Source of the DNA: Falciphora oryzae
Taxonomy: Eukaryota; Ascomycota; Sordariomycetes; Magnaporthales; Magnaporthaceae
Assembly (NCBI GenBank): GCA_000733355.1
Contig: JNVV01000003.1
Span: 1,506,505-1,570,504 of the forward strand
Direction: 5' to 3'
DNA length: 64,000 nucleotides
A program made the translations under genes and the position numbers. Under the pieces are notes generated by a model. That model was not told the origin of the DNA. It worked only from the letters and a program-made list of their open reading frames with translations, and made no database searches. Shown in pieces: positions 45,856-57,954 of this stretch (position 1 is its first letter; each line of letters opens with the position of its first letter).

Positions 45856-48092
45856 CTCGACGTCGGTCGCTCCGAGGACGGAACTGGCTGGGACATGCCT
45901 GCGCCATTTTGCTTCATTATTCGGCCAACAAGAGCCCCAGAGCCGGTCCGGCGCCTCTTCGGTTATTCGGGCTTCTCTCCAGCGAAGGCATCTCCCCAGA
46001 GCTCCAGCAAAAAGACCCGAACATGAACCGGACCTACAGTCTCTGCGCGGCGGTGTGAGGCAATCTCCATGTTTTCTCCCCCGCAATTCGGACAGGTGAT
46101 CGGATTCGCGAACCTGCTTAACAGCGTCCCCATCGGGGCTGCAACCTTGGCTGCGGCCGAGGAAGTTTCCTATGAAGACCGCATTGGTGCGGAACCCGGA
46201 ACTGCCTGTCGGCAACTGGGGGCTGGGACGGTGAGGGGTTCCCAGCTTCCGGAAGGCCTTCCAACTGCCGTCACGGCCGATTGTTGGTGTCGGGGGAGAG
46301 GCGTGCACCATGGACGGACATGCAAGGGCGGGGACTGAGTCGTATCCAGACGGGGGAGCTGTGAGGGGAAGACGCCAGGTCTCTCCAACTTGTTGCGTCA
46401 TGGGAAAAACAATCAGGCGTGGACATGGCCCGGGTGGAGTAGTGGCTCGATCACGGATGGACGACGACAGTCAGAATCATTCCAACTGGACCCGGGCCGC
46501 GCTGGGCAAGGCGGGCGGGAAGCGCACCACGTTTAGACGGCACTATATTGTGCGTCCTTGTCTCTATCGGGCTGGGCTTGTCTCTGGATGCATGTTCATT
46601 AGCTGAGGGCATGGCGTTTCGACAAAACCAAGGGAAGAAATAAATCAAATAAGCATGGCATTTCCGTTTTTGGCGTCACACTCCCGATAGACGCGTCGGC
46701 AGAATCGCGAATCCAATGCGTATTTGTGCAAGCCATGTCTCGCCTCGCGGTCCCCAAGAGGCAATCCTATGGAAATGGAACGTCGGCGCGTGGTCGACAA
46801 GGTGGTGGGCAAGTGTTAATTTCCCACTCCCCCGTTCCCGATGAGCGCCTACCGCCCATCACACACTGTGCAGAAGACATCCCGGCTGCGACTGCTGCCC
46901 CGAGCTGGTTTCTGAGAACGGACAACAAACATGGAGTTGTTAGCCGATGGCACACAAGAACACGCCGTTACCCCGCCTTTTAGGCAAGACTAGGTGGATG
47001 CGGATGTTACTATCCTCATCGACTGTGTGTCATACGATGGGCGTTTGCTAGCACAAAGTTCAATTTAGATCCTGACCCTTCGAAGTAGAGAGGCTACGGC
47101 GAGGCAGAGAGCACATCATAGGCAGGTGATAAGCAGGCACGTTCTCCAAATAAAAGCCTGCAGTCCGTATAAATTGCACAACCGGGTTGGTTAGAACACT
47201 CAAAAACTTATGGTTCTTTAGGATACAGGAAACAGGGAGGGAAATCGGAAATAAGAAAGGATATCGTAAATGGGAAAGGAAACTTACAGGATAAGTTCAG
47301 GTAATGGGGGTTCCAATTAGCGTTTCGGAACTGCAGATTTTTATTTGGGCGCCGTGGCGGGCTCGGGTCTGGTCATGGCTAGACGGGACGGGACGGATCA
47401 TGTGTTTGCATAGAACGATCGGCACTCGAGAGGCGCATGTCCCGGCCCGAGGGTGTGTATCACTCGAGATGATCAGTTCTCCAGCCAGTCGTGCCTTGAG
47501 GAGATGGGCAGCATCTACAATTCTACATCCCCGGGCATCTGGCAAAAGCCGTAGCTCCGGTGAGATCAATCACACACAGTACGCAAATGGCGGAAGGAGT
47601 TCGGGCCAAGCGCCCAAAGTTTGGTACTGTTGACCTCATGGCAGGTGGTGTTCCACTGGCGCTAGGGATTCGCCGCTCCCTTCCTGATCTGAGATCGCGG
47701 AGTCAGCTCCGTGCTGAAAAAAGACAGCCCCCGACGCCGATTCCCGGCTCACCGGGCCACACCTTGCTGCCCTGGCCATGTGGATGCATGCCAGGTGGCA
47801 AGCGCGCTGTGGACGAGATTAATGCTACCAAACCCTTGTGATTATAACATCCACAGCTTAGCGAACGTGGCGGACCACCGCTCAGTAGACCAACCGCTAG
47901 AGCCAATCCGACTGCGTGCTCCTTGTGGCGAGCAAACGGACTCGACTCCGGGGGAGCTACCAAATGAGGAAACAAACAAATGAGCGACTTTTCTGCCCTC
48001 AACACTTTTTTTTCTCTCCCCGCCGGCTGTTTATGTCCTCTCTCCCCCGAGGCAACCCTAGACTCGCAGCCGGAGAGCAGACGAGTCAAGTC

Positions 48093-48094
<2 letters not shown>

Positions 48095-48128
<34 letters not shown>
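48095..48128. repeat. T34 homopolymer
   Basis: Uninterrupted run of 34 T, the longest homopolymer in the window. Confidence 0.95.
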
Positions 48129-48131
<3 letters not shown>

Positions 48132-50571
48132 TTCTATGTACCGTTGCAATTGCCCGGGGTAGTGTGGGTCAAGGCAGGGGTCCAGGTGCTGCTGAAAGTC
48201 AAGGGTAAAAGAAAATAAAGGAGGAAAGATGCTCGCTTGAGCTCTCCCAAAAAGTCTAGGCCGTGGAGTCGCTTCTGGAAAGGATTTTCCTGGTAATCCG
48301 AGCCCGCGGCGCCGGTGGTGGCCCAGCCGAGCTCTGCAGACGCCTGAGAATCAGTTGGGATCGCCCTCCGCCGTGTCAGGCCAAACATTCCGCTGCAGTC
48401 TGCCCCTGGTTAGCGCCGCGGCGGACAGAGGAGGGCTGGCCGCAGGCTGGAGGTTTGAGGGGCATGTGCCATGATTTCATTACACAATGCCGCACACTAC
48501 CGCGACTTCCCCCTTCCGCATTTCGGTGTATTTTGATGTCGCCAGCTATAGCGTGCTCCATCCTTTGCAGTCCGTTAGAACTTCGGACACCCATATCTCG
48601 ACATACCGGATAACGCTTAGATTGCTGCTTTTGACGCTTTGTATTGGAATTTCGGCTTTGCCACTACCAATTCGTTCACGGCGGGGAGCATGGCCAAAAC
48701 AAACAAAAAGACACCAGTCAGGCTCCGATGGCGGGAAAATGAGTTTGCCCGGAGGGCTAGGATGCAGACAAGGTCCAGGGGGGTTACATCCCTCGAGGCC
48801 AGTCTGCCGTATTACCCCACCTGCCTGACCTTCTCCGGAAGAGCGCCACAGGATGTCCAGGAAGAGCTAAGTGCCAGGAACGGCACATGTCAGGTGCCCG
48901 CCGAGGTGAGCTTTCAGGTGTTTTTTTTTTTCCCTTCCTCTTTTGTGAGTGTGTGTGGGTGCCCGGCAGTGGGCAGTACCACCCAATCTGATTCTGTCCT
49001 GAAGCGTGTGGGTCTGAGAACATCATGGGGGTCTTGGTCAGAACAACCGAAAGGAATTGAGAGCGGAAGCCGCTATTTGTTCTGATCTCGCCCACCTTCC
49101 ATACTTTGTCATCTATCTCGCCATCCCACAAGGTATTACTGTTCATCTTGAAGTTCGCTGCGATGCGATGGCCCGGCTGAGCGCCGCCGTTGAAAGTAAC
49201 GCACAGAGGAAGCCAGGGGCGCCACCTGAACAAACGGCTCGACGCACAGCCGTGTGCAAGGGACCAGGCGCCTAAAATGGTTTGCCCTGCTAGTCGCCCG
49301 TCCCCTCCTCGCACTCTGCAACTCGTGCGTGGGATGGCCGGCAACGTACATATATGTGGTGTTATTAATGTATGTCGACGTTGAGGTAGTGTGCGAATGA
49401 ACGAACATGTTTGTCTCGCCTGCGTCTGGTAAGAGGAAGGAGACAGATGTTTGTTTCGAGCGAGGGCCGATCGGCCGGGACAGGGCAGCGGCAACGGAGG
49501 GGATCCCGGCCGCCTGACCCCGCGGCATCTTTCCGGCTGCTGCTGAGAGGGAGGAGGAGGGTCGCAAGGCAAATGAGTGGATCAGCACACGAGGGAAACC
49601 CAATTGCGATGCGGCAGTTTCTGCGACAAGCTGACGGAGGCGCATGTGGCGCCCATCAAGAGGTGAGGCCCCGAGACCTGCAGCGAGCATTGACAATTGA
49701 CACGGAGTGGGAAAAGGGTTACGAGAATGCGAGGGAATCGAGACAATCACTGTCGCCAAGGAGGCACATGCGAGACCTTCAATGGCAGCCGTTCCTTTCT
49801 GCCGCGGCGCTTTGACACACTGCCTCCGAGTGGTTGCTGCTGTGCCTTTTCTTTTTGTCTTCTGTCTTTATTTTTTTGTGGTCGTGGGTGTATGTTAGCC
49901 TTGATCGCCATCAGAAACACTTCTTGCTTTTTCTTGCTTGCTTTTTCGGCCCCTTCCCCCTTCCCCTTTTCAAAGCTAGCTACTGGCTACTCGTCATTCT
50001 CCGTGATTCGTCGGATCTTGTTGCTGGAGATGCACATTGCACATAGGATGACGGGGGTCGAGGATAACTCTATATACTGTATTGTCTTCCATTCAAGCCT
50101 TTGTCCGAGTGGGGGTAACGAGGTTCAAGCCTGCCCACGCACGTCCTGCATGCTGCATGCGGAACCGCCCGAATGCGGCTTGTGCCATGTCGAATCGAGT
50201 CCTCAAAGGCAGAATAGAAAGATCAGCGGTCATTATGTGGCTACACGGACAGGAGCGGAGGATCACGTCTTTTGCAGCTGTGCCATTCATCGTATTTCGC
50301 TCTGTTGTCCCCGTAGCACAGCATGAAAAGGGGCGCACCGTTCTTGTTCCAGGCAAGACTTGGCTGGTGTGATGTGATGGTTGGTCAACGTTGGCCGGCA
50401 GGATGGACACGAAGAGCCTCGACCCGGGCAGCAAATTTGACTTCGGTTGGCCACTGCCAGCCGATTATTGCCCAGACTGCCTGGTCCAGGATCTTGGGCA
50501 ACTCGGCGTGTCGCTCAAACGCCAGGGACGATCTCGAACGGTCGGACAATGGGAGTGTTATTACCCTCGGG

Positions 50572-50594
50572 AAAAAAAAAAAAAAAAAAAAAAA
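50572..50594. repeat. A23 homopolymer
   Basis: Uninterrupted run of 23 A; a second run of 19 A lies at 50845-50863. Confidence 0.95.
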
Positions 50595-52829
50595 GGCTCG
50601 GACGGACAAAAATCCAAAACCGGAACGACAACGCCACCAACTGAACAAACACCTCCTCGTGCCATCTGTTATAAAACCCCGAGAGAACCTATCTAGACCA
50701 GAAGTCGCCAGACAGTGTGCATTCTATTTGTGTCCCAGCGCCCTCAGTGCACACACGAATGAGCCGGGCGCGGCTACTTCGGTTCTTGGTTCGACGACAG
50801 GGTATGGGTGATGTGGGACGGCGGGGAGCAGGAGCGACGAAAAAGAAAAAAAAAAAAAAAAAAGCACAGGAAAAAAAGGGGTATACAGTAGATGCATGGT
50901 GCCATCATCTGGGCCTTGGGGATCGTAGATTGTGGTGGCAATGCGGAAAGGATGCAGGAGATGAAGGGAAGAGAGCCCGTCGGCCATCCATCACCACAAC
51001 CAGATTCAACCCCCTTTTCCGGCTCGGGGTGGCTTGCCGCAGAAGGCTCTGGGGTCGCTCTCCGGTGCTTCTGCGCTTTGTTTCTTGTCGCGAAAGTTCG
51101 TCGCTCTGCTTTCTTTTTCGGCGGACCACACCTTCACCACCGTCCACTCACAGGCCGGCGCAACCCTCTGGCTCGAGGCCAGTGCGCGCGATGCAGGCCG
51201 TTGACTGGCCGCGGCGCACACACCCTCGGCCGGGCTGCCTTAGTGCCGTTGCGCCCCCCCGTTCCTGGCAGGCGCCAGGGGCCATCCCGGGTCACTCCCG
51301 GTCGACCCCTGCGCTTTGCGATCCCTCCCTCTCCCTTGGCCGTCGTCTCCAGCTTTTCAGAGCGGGTACCCACAGGTGGGCCAGGCACAGGGAAGCACCG
51401 AGGCCAGGCTGGGTGGGCCGCCACTGATTGGGTCTTTTTCGCTCATTCCAATCAAAGACGGCCGCCCTCACTCCATGTTCCTCGTCGCCCGCCCCAAAGC
51501 GTTTGCGAGCCCCTGCCCACCAGCGAGCAAGGGCTTGGCGTGGGCGGACGTGCGTGCCACAGTGCAGTGCTTCCAATCTCCAATCTCGTCCTTTTTTCGC
51601 TCGGCCTGTTGTCCTGGCTCTTTACCTTCTCCCCTTTCCGAGACCACCACCTCCATCTTCTCTCACATTTGTGGATTCACTTCTGAACCTTCCTTTCCTT
51701 TTCACCCCAGAGAGGCTTTTCCTCCGTCTCGAGGCTCCGTGCAGTCACTCCTTTGGCACCCGCATTAACCGCCTCGCCGGCAGCTCCCAGCACAACAAGT
51801 CTACCGGGCAGCTCTCGTCCAGACTTCAGACGAGTGTGAGGCGACAGTTACCTTCGTCTTGTGCCGCCTCCCCCCACGTTCCTCGCAAGACCGCCTCGTT
51901 AAGACGACCGACCTGCCTACCATTCACTCCTTCGTTTTGATTTCCTCTTGGTCATCAATTTCGTTCACCCACAAGGCCACTACTCGTTCATCTCCTTCCG
52001 ACGCGCCCGCCAGTAACCGATAAACACCACCAATTGCGTTCCGCCCCCGCCGTCCTATACGTTGCTATTCATTTCCTGCACCGCAGGCTATTTGGTAGCT
52101 CGCCCGAAGATCCCGGTACTTCTTGTACTTCGATATCCCGTACGCCTGGAGCATTTCTCTTCGGCAGCACCAGGGACTTGCGGCTCGAGCGTAATAATTT
52201 CCGTCGGCAGGAACAAGCACCGCTACCACCACCCGGGACTCGTCTTGCCTGATTGTCAAAGAAGCGCCTACTAGCTTCCTTGAAACCTGGGCAATACAGC
52301 GGCACTGAGCTAGAATACCAAAAGGTAGGGAACCAATCCAACCGCCTGGTTTTAGCTTAGATTTCTTTACTTGGTACAGACGCCATGCTACGCTATATTG
52401 CCTCGACATGTGTTGCCTCCTGATATTGTGGCAAGAACAGCATGGTCTTACCAATGAACCTTGGACTTCCATCTTCCTGGTTCACATGTCAACTAGGACT
52501 TGGACACGAGCGGAAGTTGGGGCATTGTTGGCGGACAGGCGTTGGTGGTGCGAATATAGTACTGACATCTCGTCTTTTGTGCAGGCGCTCTCCCGCCCTC
52601 CCGGGCTCTTCAAGCGGCCGGCCAAGGCACGCAAGCTACCAACACACATTGGCGCCCTCCAGCCATTGAAGTAGCTGGAATTGCCCCATGGCCTTCCAGT
52701 CTAAGCCGAGCAGCAGCTAATATCTCGTTTTCTTGTGGTGGTCCCCATTATTTTCTTCCTCTTTTCTACTAAGTTTGGCCTGGCCTAAACTCATTTATTT
52801 TGTCCATTTAACTCTCCTCACCTCCAACA

Positions 52830-55800
52830 ATGAACCGGTTCAGGAACAAGAAGAAGGGGAAGGATGGAGCGGAAGCCGAACAGGGATCAATGTCTCTCAA
52901 GGGCTTTTTGAGGGGTAGGAAAGTCCAGGAAGAGGAGGTGAAGGAGGAGGTCGACATCACCACCGCTCTCCCATCCCACGATGAGTTCCGTACCAGTCTT
53001 CTGATGACAGGCCTTTCAGCCCGCTTCTCTATGCTGCGGGAGCAAGACGACCCCAGCACCAAGATAGGCAAGGCCAGCGACGACAGTGTCTTGTTTCCCA
53101 AGCACTCCTCGCGGCTCTTGGACTACGGGTTCTCAGGAGATCTGAATGATATCGCCGAGGTGGAGTCACTCAGGACGCCGTTCGGAGGCCGCGTGGACTC
53201 GGATGACACGAGCTCAACCAAGGGCAGCATCATGAGCAGGGGGAAGCCAACTGACGGAAACAATCTGTTTGGCGGAAGGCAGAAGATCGTCATTGGAAGT
53301 CGCACACTATACGAGAGCGATGTGTCTACGTCAGCCTTCCAGAAATGGAGACGGGAGGAGAGGGAGAGGGAACGAAGGTTGGAGGCAGGTGAACCCGAGG
53401 ACTCCCAGGATGCCTCCGCAGAGCCCCGGCCACGGCCAAGTGAGGACGGTTCAGCAGCAGCCAGGTCTGAGTCTCCCGCATTTGTCGACTACAACCAGAA
53501 GCGTGCGACATCGTCAACCACTTCATCGTCGCTGGCCCGCAACTCCACCGCTGCCACGTCAGTCAACTCACAGCCTGCTGCGCCTATCAAAGACTGGCAA
53601 TCCCAGCCCTCGGCAGCGCCAGCCTCGACCAACTCTGCCGCGACTCTTGACCGGTCCGTCACAAGGACACGGAGACTTTACGAGCAAGCTCTGAACCAAG
53701 ATATGCATGACCATCAGTCAACGGCGTTGTCTCGAATCGATACCCTGACCGGCAAACGATCTTTCACCGCGCGCTCCCCCGATCTATCATCCACCCACAC
53801 AATCTCGCCCACTGGATTTACTCCCTTGAATGAGCGTCGCGCCATGTTGACCAAGGCTAGTGCCCCCAACCTGAGGACGACCAACTCGTCGACCACGGCT
53901 CCCCCGCCCGCCCCGACGGACATGGATTCCAGGGTCTCGAGTCCCGCGGAGACGCGGTCCAACTTCGTCGGAACTCCTCCCATTAGCCCCCCAATCAGCG
54001 AGGCAGGCGAGTTTCCGGCACTTGCTATTCAGCCAAACGATCGAGGCAAGGCCACGGCTCTGGGTGTGTTCCAGAAGCCTGCACAGCCGTACGATGAGTC
54101 GAGGTACGCCCAGCGCCAGCTTCAGCTCCAGCAAGGCCGCGAGACACCAACCCATCGCACGCGTGCCGAGTCGGGCGCCACTGGCCGTTCGCGGTCCTCG
54201 TCGACGAGCGAGGGGCAGCAGTTTGCTCCGAAACTGGAGCTGTCGATCCATACTGAGTCCAGCCAGCAAGGGTACAGCCCCCAGACTTTCCTCGACGACT
54301 CCGAAGCTGAAGACGAACGTGCGCCTGACGAGGTCCACCCTGCTTTTAGGCAAACCGCGCTCCCCACGCCGCAGTCGTTCACCTCGAGGGCCAGCACGGA
54401 GCCCTCGCCTGTGTTCGAAAAGCCTGAGCTCCCATCGACGCTCTCGCAGCACGAGTCACCCGAGGAGTCGCCTATGCTGAGTCCTCCCTCGGGCTCGGGT
54501 CTTGGCGGTATGGTGCGCCAGCATATGCGATCTGAGAGCAGCACGTCATCGGTCTATGCTGCTCCCCAGTCTGCCGGTGTAGATGCTCGGTTCCTCCCCG
54601 ACGCTCGTGACTCGTCGGTTCTCGGTAACATGATTTCCGGACTTAGGGCTAGCACGCTTGAGGACTCGTCATGGAACCCCTACGGGGACGACAGCCGGGC
54701 GCGGGATACGTTGCTGCCTATTGACGAAACCTTCGACAGGCTGAAGCAGCAGGATTCTGCTGACAAGGGACATGAGTCCAAGCCGAGCAAGGACGAAGAT
54801 AATGACTTCGCCAGCCAGCTGGCCAACGCCCGAAGGCGGGTCCAGGAGAGGCTTGTCTCCTCATATGCCGAGTCCGAGAGCAGCCGGCCAACGTCTCCGC
54901 TGCCAGCAGTGGAGTCGCCCAAGGAGCCACCCGCGAAATTCGGCCTTCTGCGAGGAAAGTCTAGCCGCGGGTCTCTGATTGACAGGAACCGAGACGCTTC
55001 GGGAGGCCCCAAGCCTCTCAAGCTGCTCGGACTCGGCTCTGTGACAATGAGCACTTCGCCCGGTCCGACCAAACAGACATTCGACGACGCTGGACTCCCC
55101 CCTATGAAGGAAGAGGAGCCAGAGTCTACCTCCGGACGGGTGTCCGAGTCGACGGACGCTGGCGCTAGGCGTAGTGACGAGCGAGATGCCGACGCGGCGT
55201 CTACTATATCTCACGACAAGGAGGACGACAACGTTCATCCGGGTCTGCGGGCCTTCCGCAACGCCCGCCGGGAACTGCAGAAGCGCAAGGAGCTGGAGAC
55301 CATGGCCAGGCATCACGGGTCAAACCAGTCCACCGGTGGCTCATCCGTCGAAGACTACCGCATGAATGATGGCGACACTGGGTCCAGGGCTGCCAGCAGG
55401 GAGCGTGGGCCGCCGCCTCGATCTTACTACCAGCGACGGGACCCTAGTCAAGATTCGCGCCGCAGTGTAGCGTCGCGGTCTCCTCCTCGTGGCGAGAGGG
55501 ACCGCAGCGGATCGGAAGCGAGCAACGGCAGGGCTGGGAGCCGTCCGCCCCCGCCTCGCCTGCGAACCAATTCCTCTGCGTACGATCTCTCAGGCCAAGG
55601 GACCATGAGCGCCGGCCCCATGCTGCGTCAGCCCATGGTGCGATCCCCTGGACTCCCGGGCACTGACATCCGGAGATCTCCCATTATGCCTCTTCAGCCG
55701 TACCCTGGTTCCTCTCCAAACAGGTTTGAGAGGTCGGCTTCCTCGGGAAACCTGAGGGTGCAGTCGGAGAGGCCGAACCTTGATCTGATGCCGTCAGGCT

Positions 55801-56555
55801 CTCCGATGTCGACCAGTGTCAATGGACTTCCCTCGTCTCCTCGTCTGGCTGGTCCTAGAATTGCTGCGTCGCCCATCACGCCCGCCAGCGGTACTCCGAG
55901 GCGCCCGTCAGCTCCCCCGGCGGCCTCGCCAGGAGGCGTCTCGAACATGAGCGGCAGCACAACGACCAGCACTCTCAATGAGTCGATGAAGAAGGTTGTC
56001 AAAAAGAAGGATATCTCGGACCCGACTTTCGTCATGAGCACCAGCCGTGTCCCGACTGTCAGTCTGCCGGAGAACGGAGAGTCGGGCCAGCGATCGCGCA
56101 ACAACTCCAAGTCCAGTAGCAATGGAGGCGAGTACGTCGCGCCCCCCCTGCCGCCCATCAACCCACGTCGCACCACACGCATGAATGGTTTCCTGGGACG
56201 CAAGAACAGCGACCCTGAGGATCCCGATGTCCGCACCGAGAGCTTTGCCAGGTCCACCTCGGCCTTGCCCATTCCTTCGAACCGTGTGGATGGCGGCGAC
56301 ATACGCAGCGCCTTCTCGGTCAGCGATGACGAGGAGGAGAAGCCTCTCAGCAGGTGGCGGTTGCGCAAGCAGAGCTCGGAGGTGCAAGGTGCCAATAAGG
56401 CTCCGACACCGTCGGCCATCCCCAACCCATTCGGCCCTCCCCGGGATACTCGGGGCTTTGCTGCCGCGGGTCCCCCTGCCAGCCGCCATCTGGTGACACC
56501 GGCGACCAAGCCTTCGACGTCTTCTAGGGGGCCTTATGGAAATGGCATGATCTAG
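52830..56555 (+). CDS. Conserved fungal low-complexity protein, 1241 aa
   Basis: Single-exon protein of 1241 residues, almost entirely Ser/Pro/Arg-rich and predicted disordered. The conserved part is the N-terminus: a basic start MNRFRNKKKGKDG, then DITTALPSHDEFRTSLLMTGL, SARFSMLREQDDPSTKIGKASDDSVL and LNDIAEVESLRTPFGG. This block recurs in filamentous ascomycete proteins of unknown function. Later features are an Arg/Glu-rich predicted helix EKWRREERERERRLE-like (about residue 172), a mid helix FASQLANARRRVQERL (about 665), HPGLRAFRNARRELQKRKELE (about 805), and a basic KKVVKKKDISDPTF (about 1055). Many SP/TP sites suggest regulation by proline-directed kinases. It could be a scaffold in polarity or signalling, but nothing here proves that. 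Confidence 0.8.
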   Translation: MNRFRNKKKGKDGAEAEQGSMSLKGFLRGRKVQEEEVKEEVDITTALPSHDEFRTSLLMTGLSARFSMLREQDDPSTKIGKASDDSVLFPKHSSRLLDYGFSGDLNDIAEVESLRTPFGGRVDSDDTSSTKGSIMSRGKPTDGNNLFGGRQKIVIGSRTLYESDVSTSAFQKWRREERERERRLEAGEPEDSQDASAEPRPRPSEDGSAAARSESPAFVDYNQKRATSSTTSSSLARNSTAATSVNSQPAAPIKDWQSQPSAAPASTNSAATLDRSVTRTRRLYEQALNQDMHDHQSTALSRIDTLTGKRSFTARSPDLSSTHTISPTGFTPLNERRAMLTKASAPNLRTTNSSTTAPPPAPTDMDSRVSSPAETRSNFVGTPPISPPISEAGEFPALAIQPNDRGKATALGVFQKPAQPYDESRYAQRQLQLQQGRETPTHRTRAESGATGRSRSSSTSEGQQFAPKLELSIHTESSQQGYSPQTFLDDSEAEDERAPDEVHPAFRQTALPTPQSFTSRASTEPSPVFEKPELPSTLSQHESPEESPMLSPPSGSGLGGMVRQHMRSESSTSSVYAAPQSAGVDARFLPDARDSSVLGNMISGLRASTLEDSSWNPYGDDSRARDTLLPIDETFDRLKQQDSADKGHESKPSKDEDNDFASQLANARRRVQERLVSSYAESESSRPTSPLPAVESPKEPPAKFGLLRGKSSRGSLIDRNRDASGGPKPLKLLGLGSVTMSTSPGPTKQTFDDAGLPPMKEEEPESTSGRVSESTDAGARRSDERDADAASTISHDKEDDNVHPGLRAFRNARRELQKRKELETMARHHGSNQSTGGSSVEDYRMNDGDTGSRAASRERGPPPRSYYQRRDPSQDSRRSVASRSPPRGERDRSGSEASNGRAGSRPPPPRLRTNSSAYDLSGQGTMSAGPMLRQPMVRSPGLPGTDIRRSPIMPLQPYPGSSPNRFERSASSGNLRVQSERPNLDLMPSGSPMSTSVNGLPSSPRLAGPRIAASPITPASGTPRRPSAPPAASPGGVSNMSGSTTTSTLNESMKKVVKKKDISDPTFVMSTSRVPTVSLPENGESGQRSRNNSKSSSNGGEYVAPPLPPINPRRTTRMNGFLGRKNSDPEDPDVRTESFARSTSALPIPSNRVDGGDIRSAFSVSDDEEEKPLSRWRLRKQSSEVQGANKAPTPSAIPNPFGPPRDTRGFAAAGPPASRHLVTPATKPSTSSRGPYGNGMI

Positions 56556-57954
56556 TCTGAAGCCCAACAGGTAGATCTTTTGGCCTGCCGGCGAAAACAA
56601 GAAAAAAAAAATATGCAAAAAATACAACGACAGCAAAACCAGGACGCAGAAAAAAAGCGCCTGATCTGTGTTCTTTTTATTACCCTAATTTCTTGGCTTG
56701 TTGATTATTTTGAAGCAGGGGACACGTGCGATTTTACTGCATCGGCTTAATATTTCCGGACACTTTTCACATCAGTCAATCGCACAAAAACGAAGTTAAC
56801 GATACTCGAGATACCTCCACTGTATAACACACCAGGGTGTACAAATCTGATTTCTCTTCTACTTTCTCCCTTGTTTTTTCTTCTTTATTTCCTGCTCAGT
56901 CGATTCGCTCCTGGTTGGCGCTTGGGGCTTCATCGTGGTTTCTGTTTCCCAAGGCGTCTTTTTCTCGTTTTCTTCTCTTTTTTTTTTTTTTTTTTTTTCG
57001 GACAGATAATCGGACCGTGTCCTGGCTAGGAGACCATTTGGCTTCGCTTCTTGGGTGCCTATTTCTCTTCCATTCTTCGCTTGCTCGTGATCATCTCTGG
57101 CGGTGCGCCTCGCTGGCTGCCGAGATGGACTGCCAGACGGAGCCTTTTGTTCTCCCTGGATTTATTTGCCGGCGTTCATTGTGAAACGGACATGAAGTTG
57201 TCAGGCCCCACAGGGCAGAAGCGGCTTGTGCTTTGCTCTTTACAATGAGGCGCCTCGAGGCAATTTGCTTTTTTCTTTCATTTCCCTTTGCTTCTCGCCG
57301 TCTCATCCCCGTTCTGCTCCCTCTGTCGAGGAGAGCCTGGGATGCTGGAATTAGAAGCCCAAAGTCGTGGGCTTCTGGTGCGTCTGTTTCTTAGCATAGG
57401 TCAATGAGGGCATAACCAAAACCAGGGTGTTGAAACCACGAGTCTTGCTTGTTCACCAGTGAATCTTTGTGCTTGCAGGTACCGCCCGGTGTCAATTCCG
57501 CTGGCATGAATGGCGGATTGAGGCAGACCAACCGCCAGTGCCTTGACCTGCAACCTGCGCCCCGCACTTACATCATCCCCTAGCCCGAGCCTCGCTTTCC
57601 CCGCGCCCGCTGTGGTCCAGGAATGAGGGACCACATGCAGACACCAGAGACGTTCGCACGGCCACTGTGCTGTAAGCTCGACCCGATCCTTCCAACGTAC
57701 ATGATGCAGACGCCTCAGATGCGCAGGTGAGAAATGACCGTCCAAGGATCTTTGCATCATCCACACTACCAACAGGGGCCCTATCGAGGGACTGGAAGTA
57801 ATCCGACTGTTGCATCGTTGCCATCTCATCCTTGTTGCCTGGTATCTAACGCTTTTTCATCAGACGACGGCGACATTCTTGAAGCGAATCCCATGTGAAG
57901 ACCAATTTTGAATCCTATCCATCCCAGTTCACGACTCCAAAACTGCCCTGCGCA
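56556..57954. other. Intergenic with T21 tract
   Basis: No gene supported. It contains a run of 21 T at 56978-56998 and CT-rich sequence either side. Confidence 0.5.

Larger units (their letters stand above)
45856..52829. other. About 7-kb region without a convincing gene
   Basis: All open frames here are short, overlap on several strands and lack family motifs. It contains long homopolymers (listed separately). From about 51.6 kb to 52.0 kb the plus strand is CT-rich like a transcribed leader. A possible leader intron runs from AAAGGTAGGG near 52322 to TTTTGTGCAG near 52583, just before the 1241-aa gene. The right part is therefore probably a long 5' leader; the rest may be regulatory DNA or a non-coding transcript. 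Confidence 0.5.

Noticed and set aside
47304..47633. 109-aa plus-strand open frame with a GATTTTTATT tract like that inside the 41-kb element
   Set aside because: The resemblance is a few bases only and there are no inverted-repeat ends around it.
49136..49759. 207-aa minus-strand open frame in the gene-poor region
   Set aside because: No domain, no splice structure and no recognisable conserved block.
50717..51940. Overlapping 150-264-aa open frames upstream of the 1241-aa gene
   Set aside because: Low-complexity Pro/Ser/Arg translations of CT-rich DNA in several frames at once; better explained as leader or promoter sequence.
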